Below the pieces are notes generated by a model. It saw nothing but the letters and a program-made list of their open reading frames with translations. It was not told the origin of the DNA and made no database searches. 64,000 nucleotides of DNA, taken from Pseudomonas hygromyciniae. Its GTDB lineage: Bacteria; Pseudomonadota; Gammaproteobacteria; Pseudomonadales; Pseudomonadaceae. The translations under genes were made by a program, and so were the position numbers. Positions 33,921 to 42,800 of the stretch are shown here, one piece after another (positions within the stretch are counted from its first letter, which is position 1; each line of letters starts with the position of its first letter). The DNA lies in contig NZ_CP070506.1 in the NCBI RefSeq assembly GCF_016925675.1, forward strand, positions 494,501 through 558,500, read 5' to 3'.

Positions 33921-35741
33921 ATGAGCAGTCCTGAACCGAAAACCCAGTCGACGCTGGCGATTTACTTTCGCCTCCTGACTTACGTACGGCCTTATGTGGG
34001 TCTGTTCATCCTGAGTATCGTCGGGTTCCTGATCTTCGCATCGACCCAGCCGATGCTCGCTTATATCCTCAAGTATTTCGTCGATGGCCTGGCGAACCCC
34101 GAGGCCAGCCTGTTCCCCGGCAACCCCTATCTGGGCAAGTTGCAGTTGCTGGAAACTGTGCCGCTGATGATCGTGCTGATTGCGGCCTGGCAGGGCGTGG
34201 GTTCTTTCCTCGGTAACTTCTTCCTGGCCCGGGTTTCCCTGGGATTGGTCCATGACCTGCGCGTGGTGCTGTTCAACAAGCTGTTGGAGTTGCCAAACCG
34301 CTTCTTCGACAAGAACAACTCCGGCCACCTGATTTCCCGTATTACCTTCAACGTCACCATGGTCACCGGTGCTGCCACCGATGCTATCAAGGTGGTTATC
34401 CGTGAAGGCATGACCGTGATTTTCCTGTTCTGCACCCTGGTTTGGATGAACTGGAAGCTGACCTTGGTGATGCTGGCGATCCTGCCGGTGATCGGCATGA
34501 TGGTGAACAGCACCAGCCGTAAATTCCGCAAGCAAAGCAAGAAGATCCAGGTATCCATGGGCGATGTGACCCATGTGGCCTCCGAGACGATCCACGGCTA
34601 CCGCGTGGTCCGCAGCTTTGGCGGCGAGCAGTATGAAAAGGTGCGCTTCGAGCAGGCAAGCCTGAGCAATACCGAGAAGCAACTGGCGATGACCAAGACC
34701 GGCGCGGTGTACACGCCAATGTTGCAACTGGTGACCTACAGTGCGATGGCCGTGGTCATGTTCCTGGTCCTGTATTTGCGAGGCGATGCGTCTCCGGGCG
34801 ACCTGGTGGCCTATATCACCATGGCCGGCCTGCTGCCCAAGCCGATTCGCCAGCTTTCCGAGGTCAGCTCGACCATCCAGAAGGGCGTGGCCGGTGCCGA
34901 GAGTATTTTCGAGCAGTTGGATGAGCCGGTAGAAGTCGACCAGGGCGTGATTGAGCATGAGCGTCTGGCTGGGCGCATTGAAGTGCGCAACCTCAGCTTC
35001 CAATACCCGGAAAGCGACAAGAAGGTGCTCAACGACATCAGCTTTATCGTCGAGCCTGGGCAAATGGTCGCGCTGGTGGGGCGTTCGGGCAGCGGCAAGT
35101 CGACCCTGGCTGGCTTGATCCCTCGTTTCTATCAGCATGAGCAGGGGCAGATTCTGCTCGATGGCGTACGCGTGCAGGATTTCACCCTGCGCAACCTGCG
35201 CCGGCAAATCGCCCTGGTGACCCAGCAGGTCACCTTGTTCAACGACACCGTGACCAACAACATTGCCTATGGTGACCTGGCCGGCGCGCCAGCTGACGCG
35301 GTGCACCACGCCGCTCGCGAAGCGTACGCCGATGAGTTCATCGTGAAGATGCCCCAGGGCTATGAAACCCTGGTCGGCGAGAACGGCGTGCTGCTGTCCG
35401 GTGGCCAGCGCCAGCGCATCGCGATTGCCCGTGCCTTGCTCAAGGATGCGCCGCTGCTGATTCTCGACGAGGCCACCTCGGCCCTGGATACCGAGTCCGA
35501 GCGCCATATCCAGGCGGCCCTGGACCATGTGGTGAAGAACCGCACGACCCTGGTGATCGCCCACCGCCTGAGCACCATCGAGAAAGCCGACCTGATCCTG
35601 GTGATGGACGACGGCCAGATTGTCGAGCGCGGGACCCATGTCGAGCTGCTGGCGAAGAATGGTTACTACGCCCGCTTGCACGCCAAGGAGTTCGAAGAAG
35701 GCGACCCAGTGGCGCCCTCCCATGTGACGGATGCCTATTGA
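33921..35741 (+). CDS. msbA: Lipid A/LPS-core flippase MsbA
   Basis: A 606-residue half-ABC transporter that flips lipid A-core across the inner membrane. N-terminal six-helix exporter domain (about 20-330), C-terminal ATPase: Walker A GRSGSGKST (about 388-396), signature LSGGQRQRIAIARAL, Walker B LLILDEATSALD and H-loop AHRLST. Length and position before hldE match Pseudomonas MsbA. Confidence 0.96.
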   Translation: MSSPEPKTQSTLAIYFRLLTYVRPYVGLFILSIVGFLIFASTQPMLAYILKYFVDGLANPEASLFPGNPYLGKLQLLETVPLMIVLIAAWQGVGSFLGNFFLARVSLGLVHDLRVVLFNKLLELPNRFFDKNNSGHLISRITFNVTMVTGAATDAIKVVIREGMTVIFLFCTLVWMNWKLTLVMLAILPVIGMMVNSTSRKFRKQSKKIQVSMGDVTHVASETIHGYRVVRSFGGEQYEKVRFEQASLSNTEKQLAMTKTGAVYTPMLQLVTYSAMAVVMFLVLYLRGDASPGDLVAYITMAGLLPKPIRQLSEVSSTIQKGVAGAESIFEQLDEPVEVDQGVIEHERLAGRIEVRNLSFQYPESDKKVLNDISFIVEPGQMVALVGRSGSGKSTLAGLIPRFYQHEQGQILLDGVRVQDFTLRNLRRQIALVTQQVTLFNDTVTNNIAYGDLAGAPADAVHHAAREAYADEFIVKMPQGYETLVGENGVLLSGGQRQRIAIARALLKDAPLLILDEATSALDTESERHIQAALDHVVKNRTTLVIAHRLSTIEKADLILVMDDGQIVERGTHVELLAKNGYYARLHAKEFEEGDPVAPSHVTDAY

Positions 35742-35764
35742 GGCGCCATTGCCGCCGGGCTGGG

Positions 35765-35798
35765 ATCGACCGCCAGGATTGAATCGGTCGATGCTTTT
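35765..35798 (+). terminator. Likely msbA terminator
   Basis: Stem ATCGACCG / CGGTCGAT with a 12-nt loop, followed by GCTTTT. It lies 24 nt past the msbA stop. Confidence 0.65.
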
Positions 35799-35806
35799 CC
35801 CTGTGC

Positions 35807-35812
35807 TAATAT
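35807..35812 (+). promoter_or_regulatory. Extended -10 of hldE
   Basis: TGCTAATAT (TG-N-TAATAT), 35 nt before the hldE ATG and directly after the msbA terminator, giving hldE its own promoter. Confidence 0.45.
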
Positions 35813-35846
35813 CGCGCCCCTGTTCATTTTGTATGTGGGTTGCTCC

Positions 35847-37283
35847 ATGAAGTTGTCCATGCCGCGATTCGATCAAGCCCCTGTCTTGGTGGTCGGCGAT
35901 GTCATGCTCGACCGTTACTGGCATGGCGGTACCTCACGGATTTCCCCTGAGGCACCGGTACCGGTAGTCAAGGTCGAGCAAATCGAAGACCGTCCAGGCG
36001 GCGCTGCCAACGTTGCCCTTAACATCGCCGCACTCGGCGCCCCGGCCTCCCTGGTCGGCGTGACCGGCGACGATGAAGCCGCCGACAGCCTGACCAACAG
36101 CCTGCGCGGCGCCGGCGTGCGTGCCCTGTTCCAGCGCATTGCCCACCAGCCGACCATCGTCAAGCTGCGGGTCATGAGCCGTCACCAGCAATTGCTGCGT
36201 ATCGATTTTGAAGAACCCTTCGCCACCGACGCCCTGGCCCTCAGTGACCAGGTCGACGCGTTGCTCGAAGGCATCAAGGTATTGGTGCTGTCGGATTACG
36301 GCAAAGGCGCGTTGAAAAACCACCAGGTGCTGATCCAGGCTGCCAAGGCCCGTGGCATCCCAGTGCTGGCCGATCCCAAGGGCAAGGACTTCTCGGTCTA
36401 CCGGGGGGCCAGCCTGATCACGCCGAATCTCAGCGAATTTGAAACCATCGTCGGCGGTTGCGTCGATGAGCATGACTTGGTGAGCAAAGGCGCAAGCCTG
36501 ATGGCCGATCTCGACCTCGGCGCCTTGCTGGTGACCCGTGGCGAACACGGCATGACTCTGCTGCGCCCCGGTCACCCGGCCATGCACCTTCCGGCGCGGG
36601 CGCGGGAAGTATTCGACGTCACCGGCGCCGGTGACACAGTGATTTCCACCCTGGCGGCAGCGATTGCGGCGGGCGAGGAGTTGCCCCATGCGGTGGCCCT
36701 GGCCAACCTGGCCGCGAGCATCGTGGTGGGCAAGCTGGGCACGGCGTCCATCAGCGCCCCGGAACTGCGTCGTGCGATCCAGCGCGAGGAAGGCTCGGAG
36801 CGTGGCGTGTTGAGCCTGGAGCAATTGCTGCTGGCGATTGACGATGCCCGGGCCCATAACGAGCGCATTGTCTTCACCAACGGCTGCTTCGATATCTTGC
36901 ACGCCGGCCATGTGACCTACCTGGAGCAGGCTCGCGCTCAGGGTGATCGCCTGATCGTGGCGATCAACGATGATGCTTCGGTCAGCCGCCTGAAAGGCCC
37001 TGGCCGACCGATCAACAGCGTGGACCGGCGCATGGCGGTCCTGGCTGGGTTGGGCGCGGTGGATTGGGTGATCAGCTTCTCCGAGGGGACCCCGGAAAAC
37101 CTGCTGGCCCAGGTCAAGCCGGATGTGTTGGTCAAGGGTGGTGACTACTCGGTCGACCAGGTGGTCGGCGCCGATATCGTCAACGCCTATGGCGGCAAGG
37201 TCAAAGTCCTGGGGTTGGTAGAGAACAGCTCGACCACCGCGATTGTCGAAAAAATTCGCCAAACCAACGATGCCGCCCAATAG
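35847..37283 (+). CDS. hldE: Bifunctional heptose 7-phosphate kinase / heptose 1-phosphate adenylyltransferase
   Basis: A 478-residue fusion that makes ADP-D,D-heptose for the core. The N-terminal ribokinase-like kinase (about 1-330) has DRPGGAANVALN and the anion-hole motif VTGAGDTVISTLA (about 249-261). The C-terminal cytidylyltransferase-like domain (about 345-478) begins VFTNGCFDILHAGHVTYLEQ, the nucleotide-binding HxGH-type signature. I chose the ATG at 35847 (MKLSMPRFDQAPVLVVGD); a TTG six codons earlier is less likely. Confidence 0.96.
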   Translation: MKLSMPRFDQAPVLVVGDVMLDRYWHGGTSRISPEAPVPVVKVEQIEDRPGGAANVALNIAALGAPASLVGVTGDDEAADSLTNSLRGAGVRALFQRIAHQPTIVKLRVMSRHQQLLRIDFEEPFATDALALSDQVDALLEGIKVLVLSDYGKGALKNHQVLIQAAKARGIPVLADPKGKDFSVYRGASLITPNLSEFETIVGGCVDEHDLVSKGASLMADLDLGALLVTRGEHGMTLLRPGHPAMHLPARAREVFDVTGAGDTVISTLAAAIAAGEELPHAVALANLAASIVVGKLGTASISAPELRRAIQREEGSERGVLSLEQLLLAIDDARAHNERIVFTNGCFDILHAGHVTYLEQARAQGDRLIVAINDDASVSRLKGPGRPINSVDRRMAVLAGLGAVDWVISFSEGTPENLLAQVKPDVLVKGGDYSVDQVVGADIVNAYGGKVKVLGLVENSSTTAIVEKIRQTNDAAQ

Positions 37284-37294
37284 GTTTTACCGCT

Positions 37295-38224
37295 ATGTCT
37301 GATGCTCTTGTACTGATTACCGGCGGTGCTGGCTTTATCGGTTCCAATCTGGTCGATGCACTGCTAGCCAAGGGTTATGCGGTGCGGGTACTGGATAACC
37401 TGTCCACCGGCAAGCGCAGCAACCTGCCGCTGGACAACCCGCGCCTGCAACTGCTCGAAGGCGATGTGGCCGACGCTGCTCTCGTCGCCCGTGCGGCGCT
37501 GGGGGCGACGGCGGTAGTGCACCTGGCGGCAGTCGCGTCGGTGCAGGCGTCGGTGGATGACCCGGTCAGTACACACCAGAGCAACTTCGTGGGTAGCCTG
37601 AATGTCTGCGAAGCCATGCGTCAGGCTGGGGTCAAGCGCGTGGTGTTTGCTTCCAGTGCCGCGGTGTATGGCAACAACGGCGAAGGCGACTCTATCGACG
37701 AGCAAACCGCCAAGGCACCGTTGACGCCTTATGCATCGGACAAGCTGGCGAGCGAGCACTACTTTGACTTCTACCGTCGCCAGCATGGCCTGGAGCCGGT
37801 GATTTTCCGCTTCTTCAACATCTTTGGCCCGCGCCAGGATCCTTCATCGCCGTATTCCGGGGTGATCAGCATCTTCAGCGAGCGCGCGCAGAAAGGCCTG
37901 CCGATTGCCGTATTCGGCGACGGTGAGCAAACCCGTGACTTCATGTACGTCGGGGACTTGGTGGCGGTGCTGGTACAAGCGGTGGAAATGGCCGAAGCGC
38001 CTCTGGGCGCGATCAATGTCGGCTGGAACCGCACCACCACGCTCAAGCAGTTGCTGCAGGCACTGTCGGAAATTGTCGGCTCGTTGCCGGCTGTCAGCTA
38101 CACAGAGCCGCGTTCAGGGGATATCCGGCACTCCAGGGCCAACAACCAGCGTTTGGCAGCGAGCTTCACCTTGCCTGAGCCGACGCCGCTGAAGACGGGC
38201 CTGGAGAAACTGCTGCACGGCTGA
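37295..38224 (+). CDS. NAD-dependent sugar-nucleotide epimerase/dehydratase (extended SDR)
   Basis: A 309-residue extended SDR. The Rossmann start LITGGAGFIGSNLVDALL (about 7-24), the catalytic Ser in FASSAAVYG (about 118-126) and YASDK (about 146-150) for the YxxxK pair are all present; FRFFNIFGPRQDP follows. It resembles UDP-hexose 4-epimerases (GalE/WbpP type) but the exact sugar cannot be read. It begins 12 nt after hldE, so probably shares its transcript and supplies an LPS sugar. Confidence 0.85.
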   Translation: MSDALVLITGGAGFIGSNLVDALLAKGYAVRVLDNLSTGKRSNLPLDNPRLQLLEGDVADAALVARAALGATAVVHLAAVASVQASVDDPVSTHQSNFVGSLNVCEAMRQAGVKRVVFASSAAVYGNNGEGDSIDEQTAKAPLTPYASDKLASEHYFDFYRRQHGLEPVIFRFFNIFGPRQDPSSPYSGVISIFSERAQKGLPIAVFGDGEQTRDFMYVGDLVAVLVQAVEMAEAPLGAINVGWNRTTTLKQLLQALSEIVGSLPAVSYTEPRSGDIRHSRANNQRLAASFTLPEPTPLKTGLEKLLHG

Positions 38225-38238
38225 GCCCTTATTCTCTT

Positions 38239-38262
38239 TAGGAGCCGGCAAGCCGGCTCCTA
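38239..38262. terminator. Hairpin between convergent genes (REP-like palindrome)
   Basis: TAGGAGCCGG-CAAG-CCGGCTCCTA, a perfect 10-bp stem between the epimerase and the minus-strand gene at 38274. It is a GTAGGAGCCGGC-type palindrome common in Pseudomonas and may serve as a two-way transcript end, though without a T-tract. Confidence 0.65.
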
Positions 38263-38273
38263 CAGGGGAGGCG

Positions 38274-39239
38274 TCAGCGTCCTGCTTTTTTTGGCACCAT
38301 CTTGCGCAAGATCTGCCTGGCCCGCCCGGTCAACTGCTTCAACTTCGATTCCTTCTCCGGCGTGCTCAGGCCCTGTTGCCTGAGCCAGTCCTTCCAGCGG
38401 ATCCGCTCATCACGCACCAGCCAACCCTCCTGCTGGGCAAAACTCTCAGCCAGGTATAACCCGCGGGTGCTCGCCGGGATCAGTTGATCCTTCTTCAGGG
38501 TATACAGCTCGGCGCACGGCTGGCCGTCCTTCAGGGGCATCAGGTACAAATCCGGGCGCTGGCGGTCCAGGCGTGCCACCAGTTGGTCGCCTTCCAGGCG
38601 TTCGTCCACATGGAACAGACTCAAGGACTTGGCTTCCTTCGGCACTTCCAGGCGCAGGTCGTAGATCAATTGCAGTGACGCCGTGGGCAGGTGCACATAG
38701 GCCCGGGGGCGTTCGATCAACTGCATGCTGGCGCAGCGCACCGGGCGGGCGGCACCTGACAACGGCGACAGGCGAAACGGCAAGGCCTCGCGGTAATGCA
38801 GCGCGCTGGAGTAGGGCGCCGGTAGCCAGGTGTCGTTGAAACGCCCGCCCAGCCAACCTTCCGGGGTTTCCAGCAGGCATTCCTCGGCGATTTCCTGAAT
38901 GGCGGTGTGCAGCGGCAGGTTCAGTTCGTGGGCCGGCACGTAGCCGGAAATCAGCTTGAGCACCACATCGCCACGGTCTTGGCGACGTTGGCGCACCAGT
39001 ACCCAGTAATCGCGGTTTTGCCAGTGCAGTGTCAGGCGCACCGACACCCCGAGGTTGGCCAGTTCCAGTGCGAAGCGCTCGGCATCCGCCACCTCCACCG
39101 GCTTGCGTCGCTGCAAAGTCTGGGCAAAGTTGAGCGGCATGCCCACGCTCTGGTAGCTCAGGCCTTCGGGGGTGGCTTCGACGTACAGGGGCAGAGTTTT
39201 AAAGTTACTGGGGTTTTTTCTTATGAGCGTTCGCGGCAT
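38274..39239 (-). CDS. Conserved Pseudomonas protein, Nudix-like motif
   Basis: About 321 residues from the ATG at 39239, which has AAGGAG 5 nt upstream (MPRTLIRKNPSNF). An in-frame ATG at 39281 would add 14 residues and overlap the next gene's stop. I know no function. A segment LPLHTAIQEIAEECLLE (about residues 109-125) resembles the helix of a Nudix box, but the leading glycines are missing. The C-terminus is basic (LTGRARQILRKMVPKKAGR). No membrane segments. Homologues in Pseudomonas carry unsupported names such as metal ABC transporter ATPase; there is no Walker motif here. Confidence 0.75.
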   Translation of the reverse strand: MPRTLIRKNPSNFKTLPLYVEATPEGLSYQSVGMPLNFAQTLQRRKPVEVADAERFALELANLGVSVRLTLHWQNRDYWVLVRQRRQDRGDVVLKLISGYVPAHELNLPLHTAIQEIAEECLLETPEGWLGGRFNDTWLPAPYSSALHYREALPFRLSPLSGAARPVRCASMQLIERPRAYVHLPTASLQLIYDLRLEVPKEAKSLSLFHVDERLEGDQLVARLDRQRPDLYLMPLKDGQPCAELYTLKKDQLIPASTRGLYLAESFAQQEGWLVRDERIRWKDWLRQQGLSTPEKESKLKQLTGRARQILRKMVPKKAGR

Positions 39240-39280
39240 GTCGGCTCCTTCTTGCGTCGGGGTCGGCCGCGTCGGCGGCA

Positions 39281-40093
39281 TCAGGATTGGCGAATGATCT
39301 TGGCAGCGGTTGCCACATTATGGGCAAGGTGCAGCGGGTTGATGGTCCCGACAATAGCACTGGCCACGCCCGTTTGCGCAAACAACAAGATGAAACTGGC
39401 GTGAATTGGATCCACTCCCGGCTCCAGGCACGCATGGCCACTGGCCAGGGCCTTTTTCACCAGGATGCCTTTGCCATGGGCGGCGGCATAATCAATCACG
39501 GCTTTTTCGTTTTGCTCGTTCAGATTGTAGGTGACCATGGCGCAATCGCCCTGTTCCAGAGCCTTCACGCCGCCTTCGACGGTTTTTCCGGAGAAGCCGA
39601 AACCGCGAATCTTGCCCTCGGCCTTGAGGTCCGCCAGGGTCTGGTAGACCTCGCAATCGTTGAGGATATGCAAGTCGTTGCCGTCGGAATGCACCAGCAC
39701 CAGGTCGATAAAATCCGTTTCCAGGCGTTTCAGGCTGCGTTCCACGGACAGCCGGGTGTGGGCCGCGCTGAAGTCGTGACGGGACACGCCGTCGGCAAAT
39801 TCTTCGCCGACCTTGCTGACAATCACCCAGTCCTGGCGCTGGCCACGCAGTAGCGGGCCCAGGCGTTCTTCGCTGTGCCCATAGGCGGGGGCGGTGTCGA
39901 TCAGGTTGATCCCCAGCTCGCGCGCCTGGCGCAGCAACATCCGCGCCTCCTCATCGTTGGGGATCTGGAAGCCATTGGGGTACTTCACCCCCTGGTCGCG
40001 CCCCAGCTTCACGGTGCCCAGGCCCAGTGGCGACACCAGCAGGCCGGTGCTGCCCAGGGGGCGATGAAGGTCATGCAGGGTCGGCAGGCTCAT
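39281..40093 (-). CDS. Aldo/keto reductase
   Basis: A 270-residue NADPH-dependent oxidoreductase with the (beta/alpha)8 AKR signature: LGLGTVKLGRD near the start, LIDTAPAYGHSEERLG (about 59-74) with catalytic Asp and Tyr, VIVSKVG for the Lys and LVLVHSD for the His position. Substrate unknown. It follows the FAD oxidoreductase with an ATGA overlap, so the pair form one transcript. Confidence 0.88.
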   Translation of the reverse strand: MSLPTLHDLHRPLGSTGLLVSPLGLGTVKLGRDQGVKYPNGFQIPNDEEARMLLRQARELGINLIDTAPAYGHSEERLGPLLRGQRQDWVIVSKVGEEFADGVSRHDFSAAHTRLSVERSLKRLETDFIDLVLVHSDGNDLHILNDCEVYQTLADLKAEGKIRGFGFSGKTVEGGVKALEQGDCAMVTYNLNEQNEKAVIDYAAAHGKGILVKKALASGHACLEPGVDPIHASFILLFAQTGVASAIVGTINPLHLAHNVATAAKIIRQS

Positions 40094-41265
40094 GGCAACA
40101 GTTGCTCCCAGGCGGGTTGGGCTACGGCGGGGCGAGGCAGTTCAGGCAGTGGCGTGCTTGGCGTTGGCTGGACGCCGTCACGTTCCAGGGCGTAGAGCAC
40201 CCGATCGGCGAAGTCCGGGGCCAGGGCCAGCTTGGTTGGCCAGCCCACCAACAGCCGGCCCTGCTCGGCGAGGAACGCGTTGTCCGGTCGGGTCAGGCCC
40301 GTTTGCAGGGGCTCGGCGCGATCCACCCGCAGGGTCGCCCACTGGGTCTGGCTCATGTCGATCCACGGCAGCAGGTGCGCCAGCTCCTTTTGCGCCGTGG
40401 CGATCTGCTCGGCGGGCGTGCGGTGCACGCCTTCGGTCTCGGCAATATCACCGCCCATGTACCACACCCAATTGCCATCGGCGGCCGGGTGCGTGGTGAT
40501 GGTGATCCGTGGCTTGGTGCCGCCGCCCAGGCAGTGCGCGTACAGAGGTTTGAGGCCGGGGCCCTTGGCGATGATCATATGCAGCGGGCGCTTTTGCATG
40601 GCCGGCTGGCTCAGGCCCAGGGCCGTGAGCAGCTCGGCGGTGCCGCCGCCGGCACTCAGCACGATGCGCTGGGCGCGAATCGCCCGGCCATCGACTTTCA
40701 GGCCAACCAGGATGCCACCCTCAAGCAGCGGCTCGATCTGTTGCCCGGCGAGCAGGCCATCGCCGGCCAGTTGCGCCAGGCGTTCGATCAGGCTCGGTAC
40801 GTCCACCACCAACTCGGCCAGGCGATAGACCTTGCCCTTGAAGCGACGGTCTTGCAGGGCCGGCGGCAAATCGTCGCCCTTGACCTGGTCGACGCGGCCA
40901 CGCACCGCCTTGCTGGCGAAGAAGCTGGTGAGGTTGCCGGCGAGGGTGCCAGGCGACCACAGGTAATGGGCCTGGGACAGCAGGCGCACGCCCGTCAGGT
41001 CCAGTTCGCCGGTGCCGGCCAGCGCTTCACGCCAGCGTCGTGGCATATCGGCAATGGCTTCGGAAGCGCCGGTCAGGGCACCGTGCAAGGCGTATTTCGC
41101 ACCACCGTGAATGATCCCCTGGGACTTCACGCTCTGCCCGCCACCCAGGGTTGCGTTCTCCACCACGATTGTGGAGAACCCCTGGCTGCGCAGGCGCGCA
41201 TTGAGCCAGAGGCCGGCAACCCCGGCGCCGACAATCAGGACGTCGGTGGAAATAACGGATGGCAT
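40090..41265 (-). CDS. FAD-dependent oxidoreductase (DAO family)
   Basis: A 391-residue flavoprotein. The dinucleotide-binding loop is DVLIVGAGVAGLWLNARL (about 8-25). SVKSQGIIHGGAKY (about 46-59) resembles the FAD region of glycerol-3-phosphate dehydrogenase or glycine oxidase type DAO proteins. RIVLSAGGGTAELL lies mid-protein. Substrate unknown. Coupled to the aldo/keto reductase. Confidence 0.87.
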   Translation of the reverse strand: MPSVISTDVLIVGAGVAGLWLNARLRSQGFSTIVVENATLGGGQSVKSQGIIHGGAKYALHGALTGASEAIADMPRRWREALAGTGELDLTGVRLLSQAHYLWSPGTLAGNLTSFFASKAVRGRVDQVKGDDLPPALQDRRFKGKVYRLAELVVDVPSLIERLAQLAGDGLLAGQQIEPLLEGGILVGLKVDGRAIRAQRIVLSAGGGTAELLTALGLSQPAMQKRPLHMIIAKGPGLKPLYAHCLGGGTKPRITITTHPAADGNWVWYMGGDIAETEGVHRTPAEQIATAQKELAHLLPWIDMSQTQWATLRVDRAEPLQTGLTRPDNAFLAEQGRLLVGWPTKLALAPDFADRVLYALERDGVQPTPSTPLPELPRPAVAQPAWEQLLP

Positions 41266-41349
41266 GGGGCGACCTCAGTGTTCAGAACAAGAGGCCAAGT
41301 ATACAGACTCGACGGCGGGATCTTTGCTCAGGATCAACAACGTAGGAGG

Positions 41350-41685
41350 TCAGTGACCGGCAGTTTTCGAAAACAACTGAATCACCACCACTCCCAGCAC
41401 AATCAAGCCCATCCCCAGCATCGCTGGCAGATCGAGCTTCTGCCCATAGATAAACAGCGCAGCGATGCTGACCATGACGATCCCCATCCCCGCCCATACC
41501 GCGTAGGCCACGCCCACCGGCACAGTGCGCACTACCAAGGTCAGCATCCAGAAGGCCACGCCATAGCCGACGATAACCAGCAGCAGTGGGATCGGCGTGC
41601 TCCAGCCCTTGATCGCTTTCATGGAAACGGTGGCGATCACTTCCGAGCAAATGGCAATGGCCAGGTAGTAGTAGGCGACGTTCAT
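41350..41685 (-). CDS. emrE: SMR-family multidrug efflux transporter (EmrE-like)
   Basis: A 111-residue, four-helix inner-membrane proton antiporter for cationic compounds. The essential Glu lies at about residue 14 (AICSEVIATVSMKA). GVAYAVWAGMGIVMVS (about 58-73) and GQKLDLPAMLGMGLIVLGV (about 81-99) align with E. coli EmrE helices 3-4. Same position as P. aeruginosa PA4990. Confidence 0.92.
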   Translation of the reverse strand: MNVAYYYLAIAICSEVIATVSMKAIKGWSTPIPLLLVIVGYGVAFWMLTLVVRTVPVGVAYAVWAGMGIVMVSIAALFIYGQKLDLPAMLGMGLIVLGVVVIQLFSKTAGH

Positions 41686-41713
41686 GGGGCAATCCTCGGG
41701 ATGGGCTCAATAC

Positions 41714-41813
41714 TGTAGGAGCGAGCTTGCTCGCGAAAATCGTTAACGATTACGCGTATAGCCTGGTTGAACGTGGTGTTCTTGGGTTTTTCGCGAGCAA
41801 GCTCGCTCCTACA
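41714..41813. repeat. REP doublet, GTAGGAGCGAGC class
   Basis: TGTAGGAGCGAGCTTGCTCG with CGAAAATCGTTAACG to the right; closes with TCGCGAGCAAGCTCGCTCCT then ACA. It lies between the divergent emrE-like and lysR genes and is nearly the same as the element at 8737-8836. Confidence 0.9.
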
Positions 41814-41886
41814 AAGGCTGGCATTTTAGTGCGTTATCAGATGGGGTAAAGTCATTACCTATCCGAATTTAAGATGGGTTTAGCCG

Positions 41887-42777
41887 ATGAGCGTGCAATG
41901 GAACCTGGATCAGATGCGCTTGTTTGTCAGCGTCGCCGAACAACGTTCGTTTTCGGCGGTGGCGCGGGACCAGCGCAAGGCGCAGTCAGCGGTGAGCAAT
42001 GGGATTGCCTTGCTGGAGGCCGACTTGGGCGTGAGCCTGTTCGATCGTAGCAGCGGTCGCCAGCCCCGTTTGACCGAGGCCGGCACGGTCCTGCTGGAGG
42101 AAGCCCGGGAAGTGCTGCGCCAGTGCGAGCGTCTCAACGGCCGCGCTTTGTCCCTGATGCGGGGTGAAGAAGCGCGGCTGCGCCTGGCCCAGGACGAAGC
42201 CATGTTATATCAGCCGGTACTCGATAGCCTTGAGGCGCTGGCCGGGAAATTTCCTAGCCTGGAAGTGCAATTGTCGAGCACGGCCCAAGGTGATGTCGCA
42301 CGTAAATTAGTCGAGCGCAAAGCGGACCTGGGGTTGCTGTTCTACCACGACCAGATCCCTGAAGCCCTTGAGCGGCGGGTGGTCGGCAGTGTGGAGATGG
42401 TCACGGTGTGTGGCGTCGGGCATCCGCTGGCCAGGGATGGTTTTGTCGATTGCCAGCGCCTGGCGCAGTTTCGCCAGTTGCTGATGTCGACCCAGACCAG
42501 CGTCTACCCCGGCAGTGAGGCGGCCAGCCCGCAGGTGTGGCGCGCCGACAGCTTCTACGTGCTGGCCGAATGGTTGGCGCGTGGTCTGGGCTGGGCCTGG
42601 TTGCCCCGGCATGTGGTGCAATATCCGACCTATCACGGGCAGATGGTCGAGCTCGATAGCGAATGGACCCCGCCGGCCCTGGTGGTGGAACTGGTGTGGC
42701 GGCGCGATGAGCCCCTGGGCCCGGCGGCGCGCTTTCTGGCCGAACGTTTTACCGCGTGTTTGCAGGCGATCGGCTGA
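41887..42777 (+). CDS. LysR-family transcriptional regulator
   Basis: A 296-residue regulator. N-terminal winged HTH: LDQMRLFVSVAEQRSFSAVA and AQSAVSNGIALLEADLGVSLFDR (about 6-55). C-terminal effector domain (about 90-290) of LysR type. Divergent from the emrE-like gene, a usual arrangement for a regulator and its target. The inducer is unknown. Confidence 0.92.
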   Translation: MSVQWNLDQMRLFVSVAEQRSFSAVARDQRKAQSAVSNGIALLEADLGVSLFDRSSGRQPRLTEAGTVLLEEAREVLRQCERLNGRALSLMRGEEARLRLAQDEAMLYQPVLDSLEALAGKFPSLEVQLSSTAQGDVARKLVERKADLGLLFYHDQIPEALERRVVGSVEMVTVCGVGHPLARDGFVDCQRLAQFRQLLMSTQTSVYPGSEAASPQVWRADSFYVLAEWLARGLGWAWLPRHVVQYPTYHGQMVELDSEWTPPALVVELVWRRDEPLGPAARFLAERFTACLQAIG

Positions 42778-42800
42778 AAAAGCCGATAAACTCCGCCGCC

